DNA from: Acinetobacter sp. ANC 3903
Lineage (GTDB): Bacteria; Pseudomonadota; Gammaproteobacteria; Pseudomonadales; Moraxellaceae
Direction: 5' to 3'
DNA length: 64,000 nt
Assembly: GCF_002135315.1 (NCBI RefSeq)
Contig: NZ_NEGA01000016.1
Coordinates: forward strand, 24,751 to 88,750
Within the stretch, counting starts at the first letter, position 1. Each line of letters begins with the position of its first letter. The translations under genes and the position numbers were made by a program. A model generated the notes under the pieces. That model was not told the origin of the DNA. It saw nothing but the letters and a program-made list of their open reading frames with translations, and made no database searches. Positions 1-11,028 of this stretch are shown here, piece after piece.

Positions 1-55
1 CCGGCATCCCATATTTTTTTAATAACGCTTTTGCTTGATACTCATGTAAATTCAT
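1..55 (-). CDS. sucC: Succinyl-CoA ligase beta subunit, N-terminal fragment cut by window edge
   Basis: Only the first 18 codons lie in the window. They read MNLHEYQAKALLKKYGMP, the characteristic start of the ADP/GDP-forming succinyl-CoA synthetase beta subunit (ATP-grasp family). With SucD it makes ATP from succinyl-CoA in the TCA cycle. The ATG at 53-55 is preceded on the minus strand by an AAAGG ribosome binding site. It lies downstream of lpdA on the same strand, but an intrinsic terminator and about 145 bp separate the two, so it may have its own promoter. The identification rests on a short but very conserved stretch. Confidence 0.9.
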   Translation of the reverse strand, partial: MNLHEYQAKALLKKYGMP

Positions 56-97
56 TGAACAACCTTTTATTACTTATTTGACTTTGTTATTACGTTC

Positions 98-124
98 ACC
101 AATATCTTTTCAATCAATATTGGT
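98..124. promoter_or_regulatory. Inverted repeat in the sucC leader
   Basis: ACCAATAT at 98-105 and ATATTGGT at 117-124 form a perfect 8-bp dyad with an 11-base spacer, about 45-70 bases upstream of the sucC start. It could be an operator or a leader hairpin. The pairing is direct; any function is inferred. Confidence 0.35.
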
Positions 125-137
125 ATTTTGAGAATTT

Positions 138-156
138 AAAAATGATTCTTATCTTT
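138..156. promoter_or_regulatory. Fur-box-like site upstream of sucC
   Basis: AATGATTCTTATC at 141-153 matches the core of the ferric uptake regulator consensus; by eye about 12 of 19 positions agree. A similar and better site lies upstream of sdhC (10183-10201). Fur is known to influence iron-dependent TCA enzymes, often through small RNAs. Direct Fur binding here is only a suggestion. Confidence 0.25.
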
Positions 157-199
157 ATTTTTAGATGATTGTTCTAATAAAAACAACTATCAAATGTAA

Positions 200-226
200 A
201 AAGAGCGACCTAAGTCGCTCTTTTTT
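200..226 (-). terminator. Intrinsic terminator after lpdA
   Basis: AAGAGCGAC and GTCGCTCTT form a 9-bp stem with a 4-base loop, flanked by T-runs on both strands. It sits directly downstream of the lpdA stop and separates lpdA from sucC. Confidence 0.85.
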
Positions 227-230
227 CGAA

Positions 231-1708
<1,478 letters not shown>

Positions 1709-1725
1709 GGATTTATTCTTTAGAA

Positions 1726-2943
1726 TTAAAGATCAAGGATAAGACGAGCAGGTTCTTCTAACAATTCTTTGATCGCTACAAGGAAACCTACCGCTTCTTT
1801 ACCATCGATTAAACGATGGTCATAAGAAAGCGCTAAATACATCATTGGCAAGATTTCTACTTGACCATTTACAGCCATCGGACGTTCCTGGATTTTGTGC
1901 ATACCCAAGATTGCAGTTTGTGGTGTATTCAAAATTGGAGTAGAAAGCAATGAACCGAATGTACCACCATTAGTAATGGTGAATGTACCGCCAGTCATGT
2001 CTTCAATGCCCAATTTGCCATCACGCGCTTTCGCAGCGTAAGCACGGATACCATTTTCAACTTCAGCATAGTTCATGCGGTCTGTATCACGAAGAACAGG
2101 AACCACAAGACCACGTTCAGAAGAAACTGCTACACCGATGTCATAGAAACCGTGGTAAACGATATCGTCACCATCAATAGAAGCGTTTACCGCTGGGTAG
2201 CGTTTAAGTGCTTCAGTTGCCGCTTTAACGAAGAATGACATAAAGCCAAGACGTGCACCATGACGTTTCTCGAATGCATCTTTATATTGCGCACGCATTT
2301 CCATGACTGGCTTCATGTTTACTTCGTTAAACGTAGTCAACATTGCAGTTGATTGAGTCGCAGCAAGTAGACGTTCAGCAACACGTTTACGTAAACGAGT
2401 CATTGGAACACGTTTTTCAATACGTTCGCCAACAGCAACGCTTAATGGCGCAGCAGCAGGAGCAGCTGGTTTAGCTTGATGGCTTGCAACATCTTCTTTA
2501 GTGATGCGACCACCACGGCCTGTACCAGCAACATCGCTTGCAGCAATACCAGTTTCAGCCAACGCCTTACGAACTGCAGGCGCTTGATCTTGAACAGGTT
2601 GGCTACGTTCAACTACAGGTGCAGCACCCGCTTCAGTTTGAGCAGCGGCTTGTTCTACCTGACCTTCAGATTGAACTGCTTGAGTTTGAGCAGCGCCAGA
2701 AACAGCACCCTCTTCAAACTGTGCAATCACTTCATTCGAAAGTACAGTCTCGCCTTCATTTTTGATAATTGATGCAATTGTACCGTCAGCAGGAGCAACA
2801 ACCTCTAAAACAACTTTATCAGTTTCGATATCGCAGATCACTTCATCGCGTGATACAGCTTCACCTGGTTGTTTGTGCCAAGTTGCGATCGTACCGTCTG
2901 CAACTGACTCTGGGAATACCGGTGCTTTAATTTCGGTTGCCAT
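1726..2943 (-). CDS. sucB: 2-oxoglutarate dehydrogenase E2, dihydrolipoyl succinyltransferase
   Basis: Core subunit of the 2-oxoglutarate dehydrogenase complex; moves the succinyl group from SucA to CoA on a swinging lipoyl arm. The N-terminal lipoyl domain has the lipoylated lysine at residue 43 in ETDKVVLEV. An Ala/Gln/Glu-rich linker follows (about 80-115), then an E3-binding domain (about 120-155) and the catalytic acyltransferase domain with [13 protein letters not shown] near the C-terminus. The 405-residue length is typical. The start codon overlaps the sucA stop as TAATG, indicating translational coupling. The ribosome binding site GGAG lies within the sucA 3' end. Confidence 0.97.
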   Translation of the reverse strand: MATEIKAPVFPESVADGTIATWHKQPGEAVSRDEVICDIETDKVVLEVVAPADGTIASIIKNEGETVLSNEVIAQFEEGAVSGAAQTQAVQSEGQVEQAAAQTEAGAAPVVERSQPVQDQAPAVRKALAETGIAASDVAGTGRGGRITKEDVASHQAKPAAPAAAPLSVAVGERIEKRVPMTRLRKRVAERLLAATQSTAMLTTFNEVNMKPVMEMRAQYKDAFEKRHGARLGFMSFFVKAATEALKRYPAVNASIDGDDIVYHGFYDIGVAVSSERGLVVPVLRDTDRMNYAEVENGIRAYAAKARDGKLGIEDMTGGTFTITNGGTFGSLLSTPILNTPQTAILGMHKIQERPMAVNGQVEILPMMYLALSYDHRLIDGKEAVGFLVAIKELLEEPARLILDL

Positions 2944-5783
2944 TATTTAGAATCTCCTGATTGTTCAGCTGCAATCGCTAATGCGTCATTTACCAGCTGA
3001 GCTTGTTGTTTTGCATGCAAATATGGTGAACCACAAGCTGGCGCAGCAGATGCTGGACGGCCTGCGAAGCTAATACGTACTTGTTTACCTGTTTTCATTA
3101 CATCGTCATATAAACGCGGCGCAATGAACAACCAAGCACCTTGGTTTTTCGGTTCTTCTTGAGTCCAAACTACTTCTTTAACATTTGGATAAGAAGCAAG
3201 TACTTCAGCAATACGTTGTTCTGGATATGGATACAATTGTTCAATACGAACGATTGCAGTGTTGTTTAATTCTTGCTCGCGACGTTTTTCAAGCAAATCG
3301 TAATAAACCTTACCACCACAAAGTACCAGACGAGTCACGTCTGCTTTATTGATTTGATCGATTTCATCAATCACAGTCTGGAAAGTACCAGTTGCAAGTT
3401 CTTCTAATGTAGAAGTTGCAAGTTTGTGACGAAGCAATGACTTCGGTGAAGTCACGATCATTGGTTTACGGATTGGACGGATTGCCTGACGACGCATCGC
3501 ATGGAAAATCTGAGCCGGTGTAGTTGGCGTAATCACTTGCATGTTGTCTTCAGCACATAGCTGCAAGAAACGTTCTAAACGTGCAGATGAATGCTCTGGA
3601 CCCTGACCTTCAAAACCGTGTGGAAGAAGCAGTGTTAAACCACATACACGTTCCCATTTGGTTTCACCAGATGAGATGAACTGGTCAATCACCACTTGCG
3701 CACAGTTTGCGAAGTCACCGAACTGAGCTTCCCAAATCACCAAGCTTTTCGGTAATGTGGTTGCATAACCGTATTCAAACGCAAGAACCGCCATTTCTGA
3801 CAACAATGAGTCATAAATTGCAGTACGTGGCTGGTTTTCTTTCAGGTTACATAATGGAATGTAAGTTGAACCGTCTACCTGGTTATGCAATTTTGCATGA
3901 CGGTGCGAGAATGTACCACGACCCACGTCTTCACCCGTTAAACGCACAAGGAAGCCTTCATCAAGAATGGTGGCATAGGCTAAAGTTTCAGCAGCACCCC
4001 AGTTCAGTGGCATTTCACCAGTTTGCATTTTCAAGCGATCATCAATCACTTTAGCCACTTGGCGTTGCATTACGAAGCCTTCTGGAAGCTCGCGCATTTT
4101 AGTGCCAAGTTCTTTTAAACGCTCGATAGGGAAAGTCGTATCCCAAATGTCAGTGTAGTCATGGCCCAAGTATGGAGTCCAGTCTACAAACATTTTGGTG
4201 TTTGGTTCCAATACAAGTGCATTGGCAACGTGTTTACCCGCTTCAAGGTCTGAACGGTACTGTTCAACCATTGCATCTGCAGCAGCACGATCAAGAATAC
4301 CCTGTTGTACCAGTTGATCAGCGTACAAGGTACGAGTCGTGGTTTTCTTGTTGATGATTTGGTACATCATTGGCTGAGTTGCAGCTGGCTCATCAGCTTC
4401 GTTGTGACCGCGACGACGGTAACAGAACATGTCAATCACTACGTCTTTACGGAAAGTATGACGGAAGTCATGTGCCAATTGAGAAACAAACAGTACTGCT
4501 TCAGGATCATCACCATTCACATGGAAGATTGGCGCCTGGATCATTTTCGCGATGTCAGTACAGTATTCTGTTGAACGTGCATCACGAGGATCAGATGTTG
4601 TGAAACCAACTTGGTTGTTGACAACAATATGAACCGTACCACCCACTGTGTAACCACGAGTTTGTGACATTTGGAAGGTTTCTTGGTTTACACCTTGACC
4701 CGCAAATGCAGCATCACCGTGAACGATGACTGGTAATACATCATCACCACCAATGTCACGACGACGTACTTGACGCGCACGTACTGAACCTTCTACTACA
4801 GGTCCAACAATTTCCAAGTGTGATGGGTTAAATGCCAATGCCAAGTGAACTTCGCCACCCGGAGTCATTACGTTAGATGAGAAACCTTGGTGATATTTAA
4901 CGTCGCCAGAACCTTTTTTGGTCAGTGATTTACCTTCAAACTCACCAAACAAGTCAGCCGGGTTTTTACCCATGATGTTGACAAGAAGGTTTAAACGGCC
5001 GCGGTGAGGCATACCGATCACAACTTCTTTACAACCTACAGAACCTGCACGTTGAATCAGTTCGTTTACCATCGGGATGAAAGATTCACCACCTTCAACA
5101 CCAAAGCGTTTTGCACCTACGTATTTATTACCGAGGAATTTTTCTAGGCCTTCAGCTGCAGTTAAACGCTCTAATACGTGTTTCTTTTGCTCAGCAGAGA
5201 AACCAAATTGACCTTTAGCGCCTTCTAGACGTTGTTGAATCCAGCGTTTTTCTTTGGTGTCAACAATGTGCATGTATTCAGCACCAATAGAAGCACAATA
5301 TGTTGCTTCCATGGCATTGACCATTTCAGCCAAAGTCGCTTCAGTCTTACCGATTGCAAGATTACCCGTGTTAAATACTGTGTCCAGGTCAGATTGAGTC
5401 AAACCATGCGCAGCAAGATCTAGATCAGGCACGATTTCACGCTTAGCCAAACCAAGTGGATCTAATTTTGCTTTTTGGTGACCACGGTTACGATAAGCAG
5501 CAATCAGTTGTAAAACGCCAATTTGACGACGTTCATGCTCAGAACTTACAGCACTTTGCACTACAGGTTGCACGCGACTTGAATTGCGACCTAATAAAAG
5601 GAATTGCTCACGTACATTGCTGTGGGGTTGATCACCTTTAGGGAATTTACCGAAGTATTCCTGCCAGTCAGCTCCAACTGAGTCTGGTGACGTTAAATAC
5701 TGCTCATAAAGTTCTTCAATATACGCTGCACTGTCAGCGCTTAGTTCAGTGTCAAGACGCAGTGCGTCAGCAACTTCTTGCAT
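2943..5783 (-). CDS. sucA: 2-oxoglutarate dehydrogenase E1 component
   Basis: Thiamine-diphosphate enzyme that decarboxylates 2-oxoglutarate and transfers the succinyl group to lipoyl-SucB. The N-terminal segment (about 1-50, with [10 protein letters not shown] and WQEYF) is the OdhA-type E1 tail; the central and C-terminal transketolase-like regions contain [20 protein letters not shown] and [11 protein letters not shown]. From the ATG at 5783 it has 946 residues, the length I expect for Acinetobacter SucA. An in-frame ATG at 5795 adds only MGPQ and has AGGAA almost touching it, so 5783 is preferred, though neither spacing is ideal. First gene of the suc operon, preceded by a long structured leader. 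Confidence 0.95.
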   Translation of the reverse strand: MQEVADALRLDTELSADSAAYIEELYEQYLTSPDSVGADWQEYFGKFPKGDQPHSNVREQFLLLGRNSSRVQPVVQSAVSSEHERRQIGVLQLIAAYRNRGHQKAKLDPLGLAKREIVPDLDLAAHGLTQSDLDTVFNTGNLAIGKTEATLAEMVNAMEATYCASIGAEYMHIVDTKEKRWIQQRLEGAKGQFGFSAEQKKHVLERLTAAEGLEKFLGNKYVGAKRFGVEGGESFIPMVNELIQRAGSVGCKEVVIGMPHRGRLNLLVNIMGKNPADLFGEFEGKSLTKKGSGDVKYHQGFSSNVMTPGGEVHLALAFNPSHLEIVGPVVEGSVRARQVRRRDIGGDDVLPVIVHGDAAFAGQGVNQETFQMSQTRGYTVGGTVHIVVNNQVGFTTSDPRDARSTEYCTDIAKMIQAPIFHVNGDDPEAVLFVSQLAHDFRHTFRKDVVIDMFCYRRRGHNEADEPAATQPMMYQIINKKTTTRTLYADQLVQQGILDRAAADAMVEQYRSDLEAGKHVANALVLEPNTKMFVDWTPYLGHDYTDIWDTTFPIERLKELGTKMRELPEGFVMQRQVAKVIDDRLKMQTGEMPLNWGAAETLAYATILDEGFLVRLTGEDVGRGTFSHRHAKLHNQVDGSTYIPLCNLKENQPRTAIYDSLLSEMAVLAFEYGYATTLPKSLVIWEAQFGDFANCAQVVIDQFISSGETKWERVCGLTLLLPHGFEGQGPEHSSARLERFLQLCAEDNMQVITPTTPAQIFHAMRRQAIRPIRKPMIVTSPKSLLRHKLATSTLEELATGTFQTVIDEIDQINKADVTRLVLCGGKVYYDLLEKRREQELNNTAIVRIEQLYPYPEQRIAEVLASYPNVKEVVWTQEEPKNQGAWLFIAPRLYDDVMKTGKQVRISFAGRPASAAPACGSPYLHAKQQAQLVNDALAIAAEQSGDSK

Positions 5784-5795
5784 TTGTGGACCCAT

Positions 5796-6569
5796 TTCCT
5801 ATTGCAAAAACATTTTCAGGATGCTTTTTAAGCGAACCCATGATTAATAATGCCAAATTGGTAATATGACATTAGTCCCCATCAGGCATAAGCCATGAGG
5901 CGTTATCACTACATTAGGAATAACCCAATGTGAATAATGAATCATAACGCCCTCATTGGCATCATCACTCATTTAAATACTCGACCAAGACCGAGCAATT
6001 TTTTGCAAATCGACTTAGAAAAAATAACTACGCGACTTAATTTTTCTAAAGCGATTTATATTTATTTATAAACCTTATACATAATTTCAAATGTTGAAAA
6101 AATGTACGTAAATACAGGGCTTTTTTTAAATATAGCTTTGCGTCAAATCGTAACATGTTCTCCAGTTACAATTGATTTTTTTGACACATACCCTCCATAA
6201 CTTGGCGAAATACATAGATATCATTTTCCTCTAACATATGGTGCTTTATCTAAAATTTAGATTCAATGTAGACCATAGTCCTAGCCTCACCACCACATAT
6301 AACAAAAGAGAGCACAATTTTTACACTGGGCCCTCTTTATATACGTTATATGATAACATCTTAATCTCAACTTTGCAGATTCAAACTTGCAATTAGCGCT
6401 TAAATTGTCGAATAAAACAATCTCACAACAAACAGATCATTTTTAAGCACATTTTCGTTTTTATTTTAATCAGCCATATCTCTTTAAAAAATCATTATCA
6501 GCCTCTCCGCAAGTTATTTATATTGATATTTCATATCTCATTCATACCACGCAACTATGATCAGCATAA
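5796..6569. other. Noncoding interval between sucA and sdhB
   Basis: About 770 bp of AT-rich DNA with no convincing ORF on either strand. It must carry the promoter(s) and 5' leader of the minus-strand suc operon, since sdhB ends with a terminator at its other end. The only strong structure I see is the long inverted repeat at 5892-5960. I could not fix a promoter with confidence. Confidence 0.6.
5892..5960 (-). promoter_or_regulatory. Long hairpin in the sucA leader
   Basis: GCCATGAGGCGTTAT at 5892-5906 and ATAACGCCCTCATTGGC at 5944-5960 are imperfect reverse complements with two one-base bulges. Inside the loop ACATT (5911-5915) can pair with AATGT (5927-5931). The element sits about 110 bases before the sucA start and would be transcribed in its leader. 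There is no T-run, so it is not a simple terminator. It could be a protein-binding RNA, a small-RNA target region or a repeat element. Confidence 0.5.
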
Positions 6570-6600
6570 AAAAGCACACCCCAAGGTGTGCTTTTTTTTA
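6570..6600 (-). terminator. Intrinsic terminator of the sdh operon
   Basis: AAGCACACC and GGTGTGCTT form a 9-bp stem with a 4-base loop and T-runs on both strands, just beyond the sdhB stop. Confidence 0.9.
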
Positions 6601-6612
6601 ACTAGGTACAGA

Positions 6613-7323
6613 TTAACCTGCTTGGTCTAACAACATGCTACGGATGTGACCGATTGCTTTAGTTGGGTTAAGACCTTTAGGACAAACCGATACACAGTTC
6701 ATGATGCCTTTACAACGGAACAAGCTGAATGGGTCGTCAAGACGAGCCAAACGATCTTGAGTTGCAGTATCGCGAGAGTCAATGATAAAGCGGTATGCAT
6801 TCAACAATGCTGAAGGGCCCAAGAACTTGTCCGGGTTCCACCAGAATGATGGGCATGAAGTTGAACAACATGCACAAAGAATACATTCATACAAACCATC
6901 TAAGTGTTCACGTTCTTCAGGAGACTGTAAACGCTCTTTCGCTGGTGCAGGCTGGTTATTAATCAAGAATGGATGAATCTTGTCGTACTGATCGTAGAAC
7001 TGATTCATATCCACAACTAAATCTTTTACCACGGGTAAACCAGGTAAAGGACGAACCGTAATCACTTCCGGTAAATCGTTCAGGTTCCAAAGACACGCCA
7101 AACCATTTTTACCATTGATGTTCACACCATCAGAACCACAAATACCTTCGCGGCATGAACGACGGAATGTCAAAGATTCGTCTTGTACTTTCAACGCAAG
7201 AAGAGCATCAAGCAACATACGGTGCTTGTCAGTCAACTCAAGTTTAAAAGTTTGCATGTACGGTGCTTTATCCTTATCAGGATCGTAGCGGTAGATATTA
7301 AATGTACGAGTACCTCTACTCAT
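6613..7323 (-). CDS. sdhB: Succinate dehydrogenase iron-sulfur subunit
   Basis: Carries electrons from SdhA flavin to ubiquinone in complex II on the inner-membrane cytoplasmic face. The N-terminal 2Fe-2S domain has SCREGICGSDG and the later LAC cysteine. The C-terminal domain has ECILCACCSTSCPSFWWN and NCVSVCPKGLNP, supplying ligands for the 4Fe-4S and 3Fe-4S clusters. The 236 residues are full length. GGAG lies 7 bases before the ATG. Last gene of sdhC-D-A-B, 14 bases after sdhA, and followed by a strong terminator. Confidence 0.97.
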   Translation of the reverse strand: MSRGTRTFNIYRYDPDKDKAPYMQTFKLELTDKHRMLLDALLALKVQDESLTFRRSCREGICGSDGVNINGKNGLACLWNLNDLPEVITVRPLPGLPVVKDLVVDMNQFYDQYDKIHPFLINNQPAPAKERLQSPEEREHLDGLYECILCACCSTSCPSFWWNPDKFLGPSALLNAYRFIIDSRDTATQDRLARLDDPFSLFRCKGIMNCVSVCPKGLNPTKAIGHIRSMLLDQAG

Positions 7324-7337
7324 CTTACTTCTCCTAA

Positions 7338-9236
7338 TTAGAACGTACGTGGTTTAGGTGGAATAGCATCAACCGACAATGGACGGTAACGCACTGGCTT
7401 GTACTCAAGATGGTTATCTGTTGAGAACCATAATGTGTGCTTCATCCACTCATCATCACGACGACCATATGGGTAGTCAGCATGATCAGGTGACAATTCA
7501 AAGTCTACCACTGTATGCGCACCACGACACTCTTTACGAGCAGCGGCTGAAATCAAGGTCGCTTTAGCAACTTCATACAAGTTTTCAACTTCTAGAGCTT
7601 CAATACGCGCAGTGTTGAATACTTTAGATTTGTCTTTCAAATGAATGTTACGAACACGTGGCTCGATCGCAAGAATCTGCTTAACACCTTCATCAAGAAG
7701 CGCAGATGTACGGAATACACCCGCATGGTCTTGAACGATATCCCGGATTGCATCAGCAACTTCTTGAGCGTTTTCACCTGTAGCTGATTCGTCTAGTTTA
7801 CGAATACGTGCAACAGTTTGCTCAAGTACAGTCGTTGGAAGCGGTGCATATTCATCACCGTGGTGTTTAGTCACGTAGTCGATGATGTGTTCACCAGCAG
7901 CTTTACCAAATACAACCAAGTCAAGCAGTGAGTTAGTACCTAAACGGTTTGCACCGTGTACAGATACACATGAACATTCACCAATTGCATAGAAACCTTT
8001 TACAGGTTTAGTGAAGTTACGATCTTCAGCATTGGTAGAATAAACATCAGTTTCTTTGTTGTAATGTGCTTCAAGCGGCGTAGTTTCGCGGCTTTCAGGC
8101 ACAACAACCTGACCATGAATATTCGTAGGAATACCACCCATTTGGTAATGGATTGTTGGTACTACCGGAATTGGCTCTTTAGTGATGTCAACGTTCGCGA
8201 ATTTCTTACCAATCTCGAATACAGATGGAAGACGTTTCATGATCGTGTCAGCACCCAAGTGAGTCATATCAAGAAGGATATAATCACCTTTAGGACCACA
8301 ACCGCGACCTTCTTTGATTTCCTGGTCCATAGAACGTGATACGAAGTCACGTGGCGCCAAGTCTTTCAAAGTTGGAGCATAACGTTCCATGAACGGTTCG
8401 CCGTCTTTGTTACGAAGGATTGCACCTTCACCACGACAACCTTCAGTCAACAATACGCCTGCGCCCGCAACACCTGTAGGGTGGAACTGCCAGAATTCCA
8501 TATCTTGTAATGGAATACCTGCACGAGCTGCCATACCAAGACCGTCACCAGTGTTGATATATGCGTTGGTAGATGCACGGTACACACGACCAGCACCACC
8601 AGTAGCGAATAATGTTGCTTTCGCTTGGAATACTGCGATTTTACCGGTTTCCTGGTCAATTGCAGTTACACCAAGTACATCGCCTGCTTCATTACGGATC
8701 AAATCAAGCGCGATCCATTCAACGAAGAATTGAGTACCCATTTTCACGTTGCTTTGATAAAGCGTGTGAAGAAGCGCGTGACCGGTACGGTCGGCAGCAG
8801 CACATGCGCGAGGAACAGCTTTTTCACCGTAGTTCGCAGAGTGACCACCGAATGGACGTTGGTAAATTGTACCGTCCGCATTACGGTCAAATGGCATACC
8901 CAGGTGTTCAAGTTCATAAACAACTTGAGGCGCTTCACGCGTCATGAATTCGATCGCGTCTTGGTCACCTAACCAGTCAGAACCTTTCACTGTGTCATAG
9001 AAGTGATAGTGCCAGTTATCTTCTTGCATATTACCAAGAGATGCACCAATACCACCCTGTGCCGCAACAGTGTGTGAACGTGTTGGGAATACTTTAGTCA
9101 GTACTGCAACTTTCAAACCCGCTTGAGCAAGTTGGTAAGAAGCGCGCATGCCTGAACCACCACCACCCACGATGACTGCATCGAAAGTTTGATGTGGAAT
9201 ATTTGTGTAATCTTCTTTAGGGGTTATAGCGCCCAT
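7338..9236 (-). CDS. sdhA: Succinate dehydrogenase flavoprotein subunit
   Basis: Catalytic subunit of complex II; oxidises succinate to fumarate using covalently bound FAD. The N-terminus has the dinucleotide fold GGGGSGMRAS and the FAD-linked histidine in TRSHTVAAQGG. Downstream are HPTG, HGANRLGTNSLLDL and the C-terminal domain with RKECRGAHTVVDF. The 632-residue length is normal. AGGAAACAATC precedes the ATG at good spacing. It lies between sdhD and sdhB in a tight operon. Confidence 0.97.
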   Translation of the reverse strand: MGAITPKEDYTNIPHQTFDAVIVGGGGSGMRASYQLAQAGLKVAVLTKVFPTRSHTVAAQGGIGASLGNMQEDNWHYHFYDTVKGSDWLGDQDAIEFMTREAPQVVYELEHLGMPFDRNADGTIYQRPFGGHSANYGEKAVPRACAAADRTGHALLHTLYQSNVKMGTQFFVEWIALDLIRNEAGDVLGVTAIDQETGKIAVFQAKATLFATGGAGRVYRASTNAYINTGDGLGMAARAGIPLQDMEFWQFHPTGVAGAGVLLTEGCRGEGAILRNKDGEPFMERYAPTLKDLAPRDFVSRSMDQEIKEGRGCGPKGDYILLDMTHLGADTIMKRLPSVFEIGKKFANVDITKEPIPVVPTIHYQMGGIPTNIHGQVVVPESRETTPLEAHYNKETDVYSTNAEDRNFTKPVKGFYAIGECSCVSVHGANRLGTNSLLDLVVFGKAAGEHIIDYVTKHHGDEYAPLPTTVLEQTVARIRKLDESATGENAQEVADAIRDIVQDHAGVFRTSALLDEGVKQILAIEPRVRNIHLKDKSKVFNTARIEALEVENLYEVAKATLISAAARKECRGAHTVVDFELSPDHADYPYGRRDDEWMKHTLWFSTDNHLEYKPVRYRPLSVDAIPPKPRTF

Positions 9237-9248
9237 GATTGTTTCCTA

Positions 9249-9614
9249 TCAATTCGCCCAAAAAATCTGGATCGCCCAGATTGCATATGCAAATACAGCA
9301 ATGATCACTGCTGAAGTCAGCACCAAACGCAAGCCTGAAGCTGAAGGACCCATTTGACGAGTAGTCACATAGTCAGTGAATACCTGCCACATGCCAATCC
9401 AAGCGTGTGTGACAAGAGATAAGACTGCCAATAAAGATAAAATCTTCATTGGTAATGTCATCATGAAGCCGTACCATTGTTCGTAATTGAATCCACCATG
9501 AAAAAGGATCCAACCCAATACCACAACAGTATAAACAGCTAATACAACAGCACTTACACGTTGGATATACCAATCGCGAGAACCTGAACCCGTTAAACCT
9601 GTAGCACTTTTCAT
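9249..9614 (-). CDS. sdhD: Succinate dehydrogenase membrane anchor subunit
   Basis: Small integral membrane protein that with SdhC holds complex II in the membrane and forms the quinone and heme b site. Three hydrophobic segments are visible. The start at 9614 (MKSATGLTGSGSRDWY, 121 residues) overlaps the sdhC stop as TAATG; an upstream ATG at 9629 lies inside sdhC and is less likely. The GSGSRDWYIQRVSA stretch near the start is typical of the quinone-site region of SdhD. Confidence 0.93.
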   Translation of the reverse strand: MKSATGLTGSGSRDWYIQRVSAVVLAVYTVVVLGWILFHGGFNYEQWYGFMMTLPMKILSLLAVLSLVTHAWIGMWQVFTDYVTTRQMGPSASGLRLVLTSAVIIAVFAYAIWAIQIFWAN

Positions 9615-10012
9615 TAGAGAACAATCCATACAAATGATGCGACAATTGAAATCGCAGCCAAGATCAATGAAATAGTAGCTGCTACACGACCACTTTGCAG
9701 TTCTTCAGCAAAACCAAGGTCAGCAAGTAAATGCTTAACACCCATAATGAAATGGAAAAGTAAGCCGGCTACAAATACCCATACGATAAAACGCACAATG
9801 AAGCCGCCAAAGATTGCCTGAACTTCAGCAAAACCTTCAGCAGAAGACAATGATTTGTCTAAAAGCCACAAAAGTACCGGTACAAGTAAAAATACGATGA
9901 CACCAGAAAGACGGTGTAGAATTGATGCAATAGCCACAGGGGATTTTAAGTTTACTTCTAAAACTTGACCCATGGACAAATTGACAGGTCTGTTGCTTTT
10001 CACAGCGGGCAT
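9614..10012 (-). CDS. sdhC: Succinate dehydrogenase cytochrome b556 subunit
   Basis: Membrane anchor and heme b subunit of complex II. The motif SPVAIASILHRLSGV is the quinone-site signature, and the conserved His in HFIMGVKHLLADLG is the expected heme ligand. Three transmembrane segments, 132 residues. The start at 10012 is ATG, but AGG directly abuts it. A GTG three codons in (10003) has AGGA at an 8-base spacing and is a fair alternative. First gene of the sdh operon, facing gltA across a 1-kb gap. Confidence 0.93.
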   Translation of the reverse strand: MPAVKSNRPVNLSMGQVLEVNLKSPVAIASILHRLSGVIVFLLVPVLLWLLDKSLSSAEGFAEVQAIFGGFIVRFIVWVFVAGLLFHFIMGVKHLLADLGFAEELQSGRVAATISLILAAISIVASFVWIVL

Positions 10013-10121
10013 CCTGTAAGTAAAAACTCCATCCGGAGTTTGTTGGAATTAATTCGAAGGAAAGCTAGCATTTTTAGGCCATTACTATATCTAGCAATAC
10101 CTAAATTTAAAACGACACTGA

Positions 10122-10127
10122 ATTATA
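10122..10127 (-). promoter_or_regulatory. Candidate sdhC -10 box
   Basis: Perfect TATAAT on the minus strand, about 110 bases upstream of sdhC. A weak TTGTGT lies 17 bases further upstream as a possible -35. Chance matches are frequent in DNA this AT-rich. Confidence 0.3.
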
Positions 10128-10182
10128 AAACGTGAACTATCAAAACACAAACAGTCACATTTAGCTTTTCCATAAAAAACAC

Positions 10183-10201
10183 TTAAATAAGAATCATTAA
10201 C
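10183..10201. promoter_or_regulatory. Fur-box-like site upstream of the sdh operon
   Basis: ATAAGAATCATTAAC at 10187-10201 matches the Fur consensus at about 13 of 19 positions by eye. It lies upstream of the candidate sdhC promoter. Complex II needs three Fe-S clusters and heme, so iron control would make sense. Binding is untested. Confidence 0.3.
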
Positions 10202-10909
10202 ATTAATTGTTCAATATATGCAGACAAAATAAATCTAACAAAATTAACCTATATAGTTGGTTTTTATTAATTAAAGTTCAAATCTACTGATCGTTTTTTA
10301 CTTTAATAATTTAAATAATTTATTTAGACTAAAGATGAACAAGTAATTGTTATATTTTATAACACCCTTAGCTACATTTACATTCTCTATAATAGATTTT
10401 ATTTTTAATATAAATATACAACATTTACTAAAATTATACTTATTAAACATCATGAAACGAAATAACCACTTAGTCTATGTATAACTTCCCTGCATAGTAA
10501 AATCACGCTTAATTCTTCAGCAAAATTATAGGATATTTTCCATCTTTTGAACAAATAAACAGCATTTCAGCACATATTCAGCAGCTATTTTTTAACCAAA
10601 CAAACTTTATTTTACGCTTCACTTATCGCTTTTAATTATGACCAAGAAAACAACAACAAAAACACCAGAAAGAGGTAAGTTACGAAAATCCTAATCATTT
10701 AGAATATAAAAACCAACAAACAACTGAGATTTATCAGAGTTTTTAAGAATTAAAAATTGCTTACAATTCAAACAACATGCATATTTTTTTCTGCAACTTA
10801 TTTTCATTTGACATATTATACTGCGTCGATACTGATATTTTCCTTTTCGCTACTGGATTATTTTTGACCAAATCCCTGCGAGAGCGTCTCTTTTTATCCA
10901 TAAGTATAA

Positions 10910-10937
10910 TTGACAAAATTTCAGTACTCACTAATCT
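10910..10937 (+). promoter_or_regulatory. Candidate gltA promoter
   Basis: Perfect -35 TTGACA at 10910-10915 and TAATCT at 10932-10937 with a 16-base spacer, about 90 bases before the gltA start. Assigned by pattern only. Confidence 0.4.
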
Positions 10938-11028
10938 TATAGCAAATTTTTGACCCGTCTGATTCGCGCATTAAAAGATTAGTACTACGAGTCAGATAAA
11001 ACATTCACCAGGACAGGAGATCTATTGA

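Larger units (their letters stand above)
10013..11028. other. 1-kb noncoding interval between sdhC and gltA
   Basis: AT-rich divergent regulatory region. It holds a perfect minus-strand -10 box near 10122, a Fur-like site near 10187, and a candidate gltA promoter at 10910-10937. The only small ORF I noticed is a 18-codon lysine/threonine-rich one at 10638-10694 (starting MTKKTTTK) without a ribosome binding site, which I do not call as a gene. The gap is long for divergent promoters and could also hold a small RNA. Confidence 0.5.

Noticed and set aside
10638..10694. 18-codon Lys/Thr-rich ORF upstream of gltA
   Set aside because: No ribosome binding site and too short to tell from chance in AT-rich DNA.
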